Position numbers and translations under genes: made by a program
Shown here: piece by piece, positions 1-6,179 of the stretch
How the letters are laid out: each line of letters starts with the position of its first letter
How positions within the stretch are numbered: the first letter of the stretch is position 1
Source: Acidobacteriota bacterium
GTDB taxonomy: Bacteria; Acidobacteriota; Vicinamibacteria; Vicinamibacterales; UBA2999
Assembly: GCA_947465275.1 (NCBI GenBank)
Contig: CANIAI010000027.1
Location: 1-11,754, forward strand
Length of the DNA: 11,754 bases
Direction of reading: 5' to 3'
The notes under the pieces: generated by a model
Seen by the model: the letters and a program-made list of their open reading frames with translations, nothing else
Told to the model about the DNA's origin: nothing
Database searches by the model: none

Positions 1-941
1 CGGGCGACATACGTGAGGATCCCCGAGGCCGCCTCACGGAACTCGTCGTCGCCGGTCATCGCCGCCGCCTCCGTCAGGGCGAGCAGCAGTTGCGCCTGGT
101 CGTACAGCATCTTCTCGAAATGCGGCACGCGCCAGTCACCATCGACCGAGTAGCGGTGGAACCCGCCGCCGATCTGGTCGTGCATGCCGCCGCGGACCAT
201 GCCCCGCAGCGTGCCCACCACCATCTCACGCGCCTCGCGCGAGCCGGTGCGGGCATGCTCGCGCAGCAGGAACAGCAGCTCGCTCGGGCGCGGGAACCTG
301 GGTGCCCGTCCGAAGCCGCCGCGTGTCGCGTCGTAGATCGCGCCAAACTCCGCGACCGTCTCGGCGAGCCTGTCGACCGGCAGGCCGTCAGCCTCGGCCG
401 CGGCACCCGCCCGCTGATTGTCCGCACCCGGTTCACGGCGCGTCATCGCCTGCAACTGTTCGAACAGGCGGCCGGCCGAGGCCACGACCCGCGGCCGCTC
501 CTCGCGCCAGGCGCGCGCGATTTCACCGAGCAGTTCCAGGAATCCCGGACGTCCCCACCGCGACGTCGGCGGAAAGTACGTGCCGCCATAGAACGGCTGC
601 AGCGACGGCGTGAGCCAGACGCTCATCGGCCATCCGCCCGATCCGGTCGTCGCCTGCACGAAGGTCATGTAGACGCGGTCGATGTCCGGGCGCTCTTCGC
701 GGTCGAGCTTGATGGCGATGAAGTCGGCGTTGAGGCGCGCGGCGATCCCCTCGTCCTCGAAGCTCTCGTGCGCCATCACGTGACACCAGTGGCAGGTCGA
801 GTAGCCGATCGAGAGGAAGATCGGCTTGCCCTCGGCCCTGGCGCGCGCGAACGCTTCCTCCCCCCACGGATACCAGTCGACGGGGTTGTCCTGGTGCTGC
901 AGCAGATACGGACTGTGCTCGAGCGCGAGCCTGTTCGGCAT
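1..941 (-). CDS. DUF255 thioredoxin-domain protein (YyaL/SPATA20-like), 3' end outside window
   Basis: The visible part is the N-terminal 313 codons of a protein whose family is usually about 650-700 residues, so roughly half is present and the gene runs off the left edge. The ATG at 941 opens with the family's typical N-terminus (NRLALEHSPYLLQHQDNPVDW). A CHWC thioredoxin-like motif follows at residues 50-53, then the HESFED, LDREERPDID and GGWPMSVWLTP signatures and YGGTYFPP near 118-125. Around residue 280 the (alpha/alpha)6 glycosidase-like part begins, with HFEKMLYDQAQLL. The family has an N-terminal thioredoxin fold joined to a six-hairpin glycosidase-like domain; its reaction is not firmly established, and a redox or sugar-epimerase-like role is only suggested. 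The start lies 6 bp after the YihY stop codon (948-950), so the two genes are probably co-transcribed and translationally linked. Confidence 0.93.
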   Translation of the reverse strand, partial: MPNRLALEHSPYLLQHQDNPVDWYPWGEEAFARARAEGKPIFLSIGYSTCHWCHVMAHESFEDEGIAARLNADFIAIKLDREERPDIDRVYMTFVQATTGSGGWPMSVWLTPSLQPFYGGTYFPPTSRWGRPGFLELLGEIARAWREERPRVVASAGRLFEQLQAMTRREPGADNQRAGAAAEADGLPVDRLAETVAEFGAIYDATRGGFGRAPRFPRPSELLFLLREHARTGSREAREMVVGTLRGMVRGGMHDQIGGGFHRYSVDGDWRVPHFEKMLYDQAQLLLALTEAAAMTGDDEFREAASGILTYVA

Positions 942-947
942 GGAGTT

Positions 948-1850
948 CTAGGTGCGTGGAGTGGCGGCGGCCGGCATCTCGTCGGGCCTGCGGCGCCGGA
1001 GGCGCGCGTAGGCTGCGGTGAATTCCACCCCGTACATGAGGATGATCGACGAGACGTAGATCCAGAGCAGGAACACCACCACCGCCGTGATCGAGCCGTT
1101 CAACATCGAGAGGCGCGTGTTCCGGGCGATGTACCAGGCGAAGCCGGCGAACGCACCGTGCCACAGCAGGCCGGTGACCAGCGCCCCCACCCACACGTCG
1201 CGGAACCGGGTCTTCGCGTTCGGGATGAAGTAGAACACCAGCCCGACGCCGAGAATCAGCAGGATGGTCGCGAGCCAGCGCGCGGTCAGCGTCTGCAGCG
1301 CAGTGAGCCACGCGTAGCGCGAGAGCATGACACCGAACCACGATGCCTCGGCCACCTGGATCGCGCCCACGAGCAGCAGGGCCACGATCATCACGCAGCC
1401 GGCGGCGGCCAGCATCAGGAACGACACGAGCCGATGCTTCAGGAAGCTGCGCTGCCGTTCGACGCCCCAGGCCTCGTTCACCGCGCTGGTGATGGCGCCG
1501 AACACACCCAGCGAGGCCCAGATCAGGCCCAGTGCGCCCGTGACACCCAGTTCCACGCGCGTCTGCCGGAAGGCGTCGAGCTGCCCACTCACGAAGTCGA
1601 GCTGTGTCGGGAAATACCGGAAGACGAACGTGAGGACGGCCAGGCGGTCCTGTTCGTCGGCGGTCACCGAGCCGAGCAGGGAGATCACCAGCAGGAGGAA
1701 CGGGAAGAAGGACAGCAGCGCGTAGTAGGCGATCGCCGCCGCATGCGTGGGATCGTTGCCGTTGAGCAGTTCGACGAGTCCGCGCCAGGCCGCGAGCCCC
1801 GAGAAGCGCAGTTCGGCGCGCGCACGACGCAGCAGCCGTGCCGAGGTCAC
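948..1850 (-). CDS. YihY/virulence factor BrkB family membrane protein
   Basis: This 300-residue inner-membrane protein starts at GTG 1850. Family hallmarks are HAAAIAYYALLSFFPFLLL at about residues 36-54, the GVFGAITSAVNEAWGV region (115-130), a membrane-boundary KHR (138-140), and FYFIPNAKTRFRDVWVGAL (206-224) between later helices. About six membrane segments are visible (roughly 36-63, 101-121, 141-168, 185-208, 218-240, 251-275). Length matches the family, which was once called ribonuclease BN in error; its true function is uncertain, with transport or envelope roles proposed. It lies 89 bp downstream of the YtxH-like gene, a larger gap than elsewhere in the cluster. That gap contains a hairpin and a possible promoter, so it may have its own transcript. 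There is no Shine-Dalgarno sequence before the GTG. Confidence 0.92.
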   Translation of the reverse strand: MTSARLLRRARAELRFSGLAAWRGLVELLNGNDPTHAAAIAYYALLSFFPFLLLVISLLGSVTADEQDRLAVLTFVFRYFPTQLDFVSGQLDAFRQTRVELGVTGALGLIWASLGVFGAITSAVNEAWGVERQRSFLKHRLVSFLMLAAAGCVMIVALLLVGAIQVAEASWFGVMLSRYAWLTALQTLTARWLATILLILGVGLVFYFIPNAKTRFRDVWVGALVTGLLWHGAFAGFAWYIARNTRLSMLNGSITAVVVFLLWIYVSSIILMYGVEFTAAYARLRRRRPDEMPAAATPRT

Positions 1851-1856
1851 GCGTGA

Positions 1857-1865
1857 ATTATCGCA
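1857..1865 (-). promoter_or_regulatory. Candidate extended -10 promoter for a leaderless YihY mRNA
   Basis: On the minus strand the bases read TGC-GATAAT, a TGn motif plus five of six matches to TATAAT, that is an extended -10. Six bases (TCACGC) separate it from the GTG start at 1850, so transcription would begin at or next to the start codon. No purine-rich ribosome binding site precedes that GTG, which agrees with leaderless initiation. No convincing -35 is visible. The motif is seen directly; the promoter role is inferred. Confidence 0.45.
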
Positions 1866-1897
1866 GACCGCCGGTGTCGGCGGGGGCGATACGACGG

Positions 1898-1924
1898 GCG
1901 CGACGGCCGCCGTGGCCGTCGCGC
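1898..1924 (-). other. Perfect 11-bp GC-rich hairpin between the YtxH-like and YihY genes
   Basis: Bases 1898-1908 are exactly complementary to 1914-1924, with a 5-base loop (1909-1913). The stem is very GC-rich and lies 15 bp past the stop codon of the YtxH-like gene on the minus strand. No T-run follows on either strand, so it is not a classical intrinsic terminator. A role as a partial terminator, an mRNA 3'-end stabiliser or a processing site is possible. It marks the boundary between the tightly packed operon upstream and the YihY gene. Confidence 0.5.
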
Positions 1925-1939
1925 ATGAAGAGCTGACGG

Positions 1940-2386
1940 CTACGACCGGCCGATGTCACTGCCGCCGCTGCCGGTCGACCCGCCATAGGAGCTGCCCGAA
2001 CCCTGGCCGCTCCCGGTTCCACCGGAGCCGGAGCCAGAGCCGCTGCCCGTTCCGGTTCCGGAGCCGGAGCCGTAGCTCGCGCCGGTGGTCGCCCCGGCGT
2101 AGTCGCGCGCCTCATCGGCGCCCCGCGACACGACGTCGCGTGCCTGGTTGACCACGTCACGGCCGCGTTCCGCCCAGCCCGACGCCGAGTCAGAGGCCTT
2201 CTTGTACTGCTCCGAGGCCATGCTTCCCAGGTTACGCGCCTGTTCGCCAATCTGGCCCCGCAGCTCCGCGCCGGCTCTCGGCGCCAGCAGCATCCCGAGC
2301 CCGGCCCCGAGGACCGTGCCCGTCAGGAGGCCCATCATGAATCCGCCGCCACTGCCTTCGTTCTCATAGCGTTCGTAGTCGGACAT
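1940..2386 (-). CDS. YtxH-domain protein with a Gly/Ser-rich C-terminal tail
   Basis: This is a 148-residue protein. After a short acidic N-terminus (MSDYERYENEGSGGG) comes a small Gly-rich hydrophobic stretch (about 15-37) ending in LLAPRAGAELRGQIGEQA. That is the YtxH pattern: a GxxxG-type membrane or hairpin segment, then APRxGxELR. Residues 45-100 form a charged, probably amphipathic helix. The rest (about 106-142) is a tract made almost entirely of Gly and Ser with a few Thr and Tyr. YtxH proteins are small general-stress or envelope proteins of unknown biochemical role. The ATG at 2386 has a strong ribosome binding site (AGAGGAG, 6-7 bases upstream). It lies 12 bp after the 167-residue gene, in the same operon. 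Confidence 0.85.
   Translation of the reverse strand: MSDYERYENEGSGGGFMMGLLTGTVLGAGLGMLLAPRAGAELRGQIGEQARNLGSMASEQYKKASDSASGWAERGRDVVNQARDVVSRGADEARDYAGATTGASYGSGSGTGTGSGSGSGSGGTGSGQGSGSSYGGSTGSGGSDIGRS
1955..2071 (-). repeat. Low-complexity Gly/Ser codon repeat tract
   Basis: The 3' third of the YtxH-like gene is built of degenerate GGN-TCN-type codon repeats, seen on the plus strand as runs of ccggagccggagcc-like units. The tract encodes about 37 residues of mainly Gly-Ser with a few Gly-Thr. Such tracts can change length by slippage or recombination, so the exact length may differ between strains or assemblies. Confidence 0.75.
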
Positions 2387-2398
2387 CTGCAGCTCCTC

Positions 2399-2902
2399 TC
2401 ACAAGCGGCCTTCGGTTCGTGCCTGCTCTTCTGGCCAGCGCGGCGCACTGCCGCCCTGACGGGGTGTCTCGCGATCCACGGGACGACCGCTGCGTGTCCC
2501 GTTACCGAAGAGCCCCTCCACGATGGAGCGCGCCCCGCCCATCAGGTCGATGACGCGCGCAACCTGACCGACCACCGACGTCCGCACGCGGCCGGCCGTC
2601 TCGTCCACGCGGTCGATGGTCTGCTGGATGGCCGAGTCGACCCGTTCGGTCCGGCGGCCAATCCGTTCGGTGACCTGGTGCACGTCGACCAGGATGGCGT
2701 CGACCCTGCCCATCAGCGCGTCGACACGCGCGATGAGCGGCGCGACGCGACGTTCCTCGAGATCGGCGATGGTCCGGGCCAGGCCGCGGTACAGCCGCCA
2801 CCCCGCGACGGCGATGCCGATCAGGACGAGTCCCTGCACCAGGCTGACGGCCGCCATGATGCCCAGCAGGACGTTGGTCGTACTCAGATCGACCACAGGC
2901 AT
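2399..2902 (-). CDS. Small single-pass membrane protein with coiled-coil (DUF948-like)
   Basis: The 167-residue product has one N-terminal membrane segment (about 11-35, LLGIMAAVSLVQGLVLIGIAVAGW). A long charged helical region with heptad-like spacing follows (about 40-125: repeated VDALMGRVDAI, VTERIGRRTERVDSAI, IDRVDETAGRV), then a polar, probably disordered tail. This architecture resembles DUF948/YtxG-type proteins, often encoded beside YtxH proteins; the function is unknown. The start is uncertain. The ATG at 2902 is only 1 base from the best ribosome binding site (AGGAG, 2908-2904), whereas the in-frame GTG at 2896 is 7 bases from it and may be the true start, removing two residues. It lies 4 bp after the 85-residue gene and 12 bp before the YtxH-like gene. 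Confidence 0.8.
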   Translation of the reverse strand: MPVVDLSTTNVLLGIMAAVSLVQGLVLIGIAVAGWRLYRGLARTIADLEERRVAPLIARVDALMGRVDAILVDVHQVTERIGRRTERVDSAIQQTIDRVDETAGRVRTSVVGQVARVIDLMGGARSIVEGLFGNGTRSGRPVDRETPRQGGSAPRWPEEQARTEGRL

Positions 2903-2903
2903 G

Positions 2904-2908
2904 CTCCT
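2904..2908 (-). promoter_or_regulatory. Ribosome binding site that favours a GTG start at 2896
   Basis: AGGAG on the minus strand partly overlaps the stop codon of the 85-residue gene. It is 1 base from ATG 2902 but 7 bases from the in-frame GTG at 2896. Normal Shine-Dalgarno spacing therefore supports the GTG, although the longer ATG form cannot be excluded. Confidence 0.5.
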
Positions 2909-3164
2909 AGTGGGTGCTCCCCTCGAACGCGCCGGCCCGGGCGGCCTTGAACTCGCTCACCACCCGCGCCCCTTCGTTCGCCATCTCGCCGACCTTCTCG
3001 ATGGTCCGCTGGAATCGCTGGAACTCCTGACGCAGGTCATCGACCATCGGCTCGAGCCGATCGCGGAATCCCCGTCCGTGCTCGGTCAGGAAGAGGTACG
3101 CCGCCGCGGCGCCAATCAGCGCCCCTGCCACCGCCCCTGCTGCCACCTTCGCGTTCTGGTTCAC
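2907..3164 (-). CDS. Small YtxH-like membrane-anchored protein
   Basis: This 85-residue protein begins at GTG 3164. An Ala/Gly-rich membrane segment (about 7-27, VAAGAVAGALIGAAAAYLFLT) is followed directly by EHGRGFRDRLEPMVDDLRQEF, like the YtxH 'hydrophobic hairpin then basic/acidic helix' pattern. An amphipathic helix runs to about residue 75. The GTG overlaps the MCE gene stop by 4 bases (3161-3164), and a good ribosome binding site (GGAGGG, 5 bases upstream) lies inside the end of the MCE gene, so it is translationally coupled. Its function is unknown. As the first of three small anchored proteins after the MCE gene, it may assist the transporter or respond to envelope stress; that is inference from position only. 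Confidence 0.82.
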   Translation of the reverse strand: MNQNAKVAAGAVAGALIGAAAAYLFLTEHGRGFRDRLEPMVDDLRQEFQRFQRTIEKVGEMANEGARVVSEFKAARAGAFEGSTH

Positions 3165-4597
3165 CGGTTCCCTCCGTTGGTCACCACAGGTTCCAAAACG
3201 GGTGCCATCGCGGCCGGTGCGACCCTCGGCGCCGCCACGGTCGAGGGCTCGAGGAAGACCGCGAGCGCCACGCCGTCCCAGCGATGCCCGTCGGGGCTGC
3301 CCTCTGCCTCGCGCCCGAGCGGCATGAGGCCGGTGTTCTGGGCCGGCAGGTTGAAGCGCCCCATGAGGTACTCACGCACGGCGGCGGCGCGTGTCGACGA
3401 GCGCCGGAACTGCTCGTCTTCGGTCCCCTCGCCGGCAAACCCTTCAACGACCAGCGGGGCCGCGGGAAGGAAGCGCAGGAAGGTGGCCATCGCCGCGTCC
3501 AGACGGGCGCGCCCCTCATCGGTGAGCACCTCATCGCGCGGGGCTCCAGCCGACGCACCCGGGGCCGGGCTGGCAAACAGGACCGCGGACGACAGCCAGA
3601 TTCGCATCGCCTTCCGCCCGCCCCGTTCGAGGGCGCCCCGGCGGTATTCGTCCGGCGAGAGCGCATCCAGGTCGAAGTACCCCCGGCGGTTGAAGAAGCC
3701 GCGGAACAGGAAATTGCGCTTCAGCGCCTCCATGTTGTCGGCGAGGTCGGCGGTCGCCTCGCGCGCCTGCGTCACCGTGGTGCGCATGTCGCCGATCAGT
3801 CCCTGCGCGGGTCCGTCACCCGACTGGACGCGCGCGATCACCTGGCGGGCATCGGCGGTCATCGCCTGCACGTTGGCCATCGTCGCGGCCGCCTGCTCGG
3901 TGATCGTGCGGATGCGGGTGTAGAGCGCATCATCCTGCACGAGCTTGCCGAGCGTGCCGCGGCCTTCACGCACCGAGGCGAGGATGTCGCTCGTGTCGCC
4001 CGAGATGCGCGCCCCGTTCTTCGCGATGATCGTCAGTTCGGGGCGCAGGTCGGCGAGCAGCCCGTGTGCATCGTCGGCGGTCGCCGCCACCTGCTGCACG
4101 GCGTGCTCGATGTCACCCCGCAGCGCCTCGACGGTGTCGGTGACCAGGCCGATCGCCTGGCTCGCCTGGCCGAGGAGGTCGGCGATGGCGAAGGGCTCAC
4201 GGCTGGGGATGGTGCCGCCATCCGGCAGCGGCGGCGCGCCGGCCGTTCCGCTCGCGATGTTGACGAAGATGGCGCCGACGAGCCCTTCCGTCTGCGTCCA
4301 CGCGAGCGAGTCGGTGCGCACGAGCGGATGCAGGTCTTCGCGGACGAGCATCCGGACACGGAACTTCCCGTCCGGCCGGTCGGGGTACTCGATGTCGACC
4401 ACCTCCCCCGCGTCGGCGCCGGCCACGCGCACCACCGCGCCCGACTCGAGCTGTCCGAGCGCCGCAAACTCCGCGCGGACGGTGAACCGCTTCTGGAAGA
4501 GGTTCCGCCGTTCGCCGATCAGGAACAGGCCGACGGCGAACACCAGGAACCCCACCAGCACGAACACGCCCGCGCCAACCAGTCGCGCCCCGCGCAC
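3161..4597 (-). CDS. mlaD: MCE/MlaD-family lipid-binding protein with C-terminal OmpA-like region
   Basis: The 478-residue product is the substrate-binding part of an MCE-type ABC lipid transporter, anchored in the inner membrane with the rest in the periplasm. Visible in order: membrane helix at about 8-28; MCE domain at about 37-117 (FTVRAEFAALGQLESGAVVRVAGADAGEV...; GLVGAIFVNIASG); a long helical region at about 140-295; a conserved-looking FLFRGFFNRRGYFDL segment (296-310); and an OmpA-like domain at about 355-450 (VVEGFAGEG, SSTRAAAVREYL, then GVALAVFL). E. coli MlaD is about 183 residues and lacks these extensions. GTG 4597 is the start: it shares one base with the ATPase stop (TAGTG) and has GGGAGG 6 bases upstream. 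The usual OmpA Asp in the peptidoglycan-binding loop looks replaced, while Arg403 is kept. The symbol denotes the family; orthology to E. coli mlaD is not proven. Confidence 0.9.
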   Translation of the reverse strand: MRGARLVGAGVFVLVGFLVFAVGLFLIGERRNLFQKRFTVRAEFAALGQLESGAVVRVAGADAGEVVDIEYPDRPDGKFRVRMLVREDLHPLVRTDSLAWTQTEGLVGAIFVNIASGTAGAPPLPDGGTIPSREPFAIADLLGQASQAIGLVTDTVEALRGDIEHAVQQVAATADDAHGLLADLRPELTIIAKNGARISGDTSDILASVREGRGTLGKLVQDDALYTRIRTITEQAAATMANVQAMTADARQVIARVQSGDGPAQGLIGDMRTTVTQAREATADLADNMEALKRNFLFRGFFNRRGYFDLDALSPDEYRRGALERGGRKAMRIWLSSAVLFASPAPGASAGAPRDEVLTDEGRARLDAAMATFLRFLPAAPLVVEGFAGEGTEDEQFRRSSTRAAAVREYLMGRFNLPAQNTGLMPLGREAEGSPDGHRWDGVALAVFLEPSTVAAPRVAPAAMAPVLEPVVTNGGNR

Positions 4598-5340
4598 TAC
4601 CCGCCTCCCTCTGACTGCATGAACGCCACGACCAGCGGGTCGGCGCTGCGCTCGAGTGCGGCCACGTCCCCGCTCGCGATCACCCGCCCTTCGTGCAGGA
4701 CGGCCAGGCGATCGCCCAGCCGCCGCGCGCTCGGCATGTTGTGGGTGACCACCACGACGGTCGTCCCCCGGCGCTTCTGCGTGTCGAGCAGTGCGTCAAT
4801 CTCGGACGACGTGATCGGATCGAGCCCGGCACTCGGCTCGTCGACGAGCAGGATGTCGGGTTCGAGTGCCATCGCGCGCGCCAGCCCGGCTCGCTTGCGC
4901 ATGCCGCCCGACAGGTCGGCCGGCATCCGCTCGTACGTGCCGTCCAGACCGACGTCGGCCAGACGCGCGCGGGCCGTCTCTCGGATGCGGGCGTCGGGCC
5001 AGTCGGTATGCCGCCGCAACGGGAACGCCACGTTCTCCCCGACCGAAATCGAGTCGAACAGCGCGGCGTTCTGGAACAGGAACCCCATGCGCCGACGAAC
5101 GCGGGCCAGCCCGCGCGGCGGCAGGCTCGTGATGTCCTCGCCATGCACGATGACCCGACCGCTGTCGGGACGCATCAGCCCCACGATGTGGCGCAGCGTG
5201 ACGCTCTTGCCGGTCCCGCTGCGTCCCAGGAGGCAGAAGCCGGTGCCGGCCGGGATGTCGAGGCTGACGTCGCGCAGCACGGGACGGCCGTCGAGCACCT
5301 TGGTCAATCGGTCGAGCTGGATCGCGGACGGCGTACTCAT
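4597..5340 (-). CDS. mlaF: ABC transporter ATP-binding protein, MlaF-type
   Basis: This 247-residue ATPase of the MCE/Mla lipid transporter is on the cytoplasmic face. All key motifs are present: Walker A GRSGTGKS (39-46), Q-loop Gln90 in FLFQNAALFDS (the FQ-x-AALFDS form is typical of MlaF/Ttg2A-type ATPases), signature LSGGMRKRAGLARA (143-156), Walker B ILLVDEPSAGLDP (163-175) and switch His200. Length matches the family (about 250-270). The ATG at 5340 overlaps the permease stop by 4 bases (ATGA, 5337-5340), and its own stop shares a base with the MCE gene start. The three transporter genes are therefore coupled. It is expected to power phospholipid movement between the membranes, working with the permease and MCE protein encoded either side. 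Confidence 0.96.
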   Translation of the reverse strand: MSTPSAIQLDRLTKVLDGRPVLRDVSLDIPAGTGFCLLGRSGTGKSVTLRHIVGLMRPDSGRVIVHGEDITSLPPRGLARVRRRMGFLFQNAALFDSISVGENVAFPLRRHTDWPDARIRETARARLADVGLDGTYERMPADLSGGMRKRAGLARAMALEPDILLVDEPSAGLDPITSSEIDALLDTQKRRGTTVVVVTHNMPSARRLGDRLAVLHEGRVIASGDVAALERSADPLVVAFMQSEGGG

Positions 5341-6107
5341 GCGCGTGCCGGAAACAGGAAGAAGATCACCCGCACGAGCAACACGTTGACCACGATGATG
5401 GCGATCGAGGAGAAGACCACACTGCGCGTCGCGGCACGTCCGACCCCCTCGGTGCCCTGCGTGGTGGTGAAACCCAGGTACGACGCGAGCGTGCCGATGA
5501 GCATGCCGAACACCGCGGTCTTCAGCGTGGCGGGGATGAAGTCCTGGTACTCGACCAGCGAGAAGGCGCGGCGGAAGTAGAGCGTCCACGACATCCCGCT
5601 GACCGCCGCCTCGGCGGCGTAGCCGCCGACGATGCCGCAGAAGTCCATGACCGCCGTGAGGATCGGCAGGGCGATGATGCGGGTGACCGCGAGGAACTTG
5701 AGCGGGTCGACCGCCAGCGCCTCGAGTGCGTCGATCTGCTCGGTGACCTTCATTGCGCCGATTTCCGCGCCAATGCCGGCGCCGACGCGGCCGGACACGA
5801 GCAGCCCGGTCGTCAGCGGGCCCGTCTCGCGGATCAGCGCGATGGCGAGGCCGGCGGGGATGAGGCTTTCGGCGCCGAAGCGCTCGAGCGACGCGCGCGT
5901 GTGCATCGAGAGCACGACGCCGATGGCGAACCCGGACAGCCCGATGAGCGGGAGCGACCGCCAGCCGATCTCGTACACGTGGCGGACGATCTCCCCCAGC
6001 TCCCACGGCGGACGAACCGCCGCGAGCAGCACACGGCCGGCGAAGATCGAGACGCTCCCGAGCCACGCGAACGCCCCGATGACCAACGAGCCCAGCCGGT
6101 CCAGCAT
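5337..6107 (-). CDS. mlaE: ABC transporter permease, MlaE family
   Basis: The 256-residue inner-membrane permease belongs to the MlaE/YrbE family. The central signature is clear: LIRETGPLTTGLLVSGRVGAG (91-111), AEIGAMKVTEQIDALEALAVDP (114-135), then a membrane helix (LAVTRIIALPILTAVMDFCG) and GVGRAATRSVVFSSIAIIVVNVLL near the C-terminus. About five to six membrane segments are visible. Length is normal. The ATG at 6107 has no clear Shine-Dalgarno sequence. A sigma-54-type promoter 15 bases or more upstream (6137-6122) would start the transcript only about 4 bases before this ATG. It is the first gene of the transporter operon and lies 72 bp after the NtrC-family gene on the same strand. Confidence 0.95.
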   Translation of the reverse strand: MLDRLGSLVIGAFAWLGSVSIFAGRVLLAAVRPPWELGEIVRHVYEIGWRSLPLIGLSGFAIGVVLSMHTRASLERFGAESLIPAGLAIALIRETGPLTTGLLVSGRVGAGIGAEIGAMKVTEQIDALEALAVDPLKFLAVTRIIALPILTAVMDFCGIVGGYAAEAAVSGMSWTLYFRRAFSLVEYQDFIPATLKTAVFGMLIGTLASYLGFTTTQGTEGVGRAATRSVVFSSIAIIVVNVLLVRVIFFLFPARA

Positions 6108-6114
6108 GCCCCGG

Positions 6115-6129
6115 CCGTTTGTGCAACGG
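6115..6129 (-). other. Short inverted repeat overlapping the sigma-54 promoter
   Basis: CCGTT (6115-6119) and AACGG (6125-6129) form a perfect 5-bp stem with a 5-base loop, lying over the -12 element. No T-run follows on the minus strand, so it is not a convincing terminator for the regulator gene upstream. It could be chance or a minor regulatory structure. Confidence 0.25.
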
Positions 6130-6137
6130 ACGGGCCA
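6122..6137 (-). promoter_or_regulatory. Sigma-54 (-24/-12) promoter for the mla operon
   Basis: The minus strand reads TGGCCCGTCCGTTGCA. Compared with the consensus TGGCACG-N4-TTGCW it has a single mismatch (A to C), and the invariant GG (-24) and GC (-12) are exactly 10 bases apart, as required. It lies in the 72-bp gap between the NtrC-family gene and mlaE, on their strand. The predicted transcription start is near 6111, about 4 bases before the mlaE ATG, so the leader would be extremely short. The gene directly upstream encodes a sigma-54 activator with an intact GAFTGA motif, which makes the site much more credible. Activator sites would be expected further upstream, inside the regulator gene; none was identified. 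Confidence 0.68.
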
Positions 6138-6179
6138 CCGCTCAGCGCCCGGGGGCCTCAGCCGGTCAGCAACCCGGAT

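Noticed and set aside
90..1856. Long plus-strand open frame (588 codons) opposite the DUF255 and YihY genes
   Set aside because: The translation is Arg/His/Glu/Asp-rich with no recognisable family. It spans two genes with clear homology on the other strand, and long antisense frames are expected at this GC content.
3284..5389. Long plus-strand open frame (701 codons) opposite mlaD and mlaF
   Set aside because: It lies antisense to two well-supported genes with diagnostic motifs; its composition is typical of a shadow frame and it has no domain pattern.
4597..6138. A 513-codon minus frame joining part of the mlaE region to mlaF
   Set aside because: Its upstream half is an out-of-frame reading of mlaE. 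The real mlaE frame is intact and ends in an ATGA overlap with the mlaF start at 5340, so there is no fusion.
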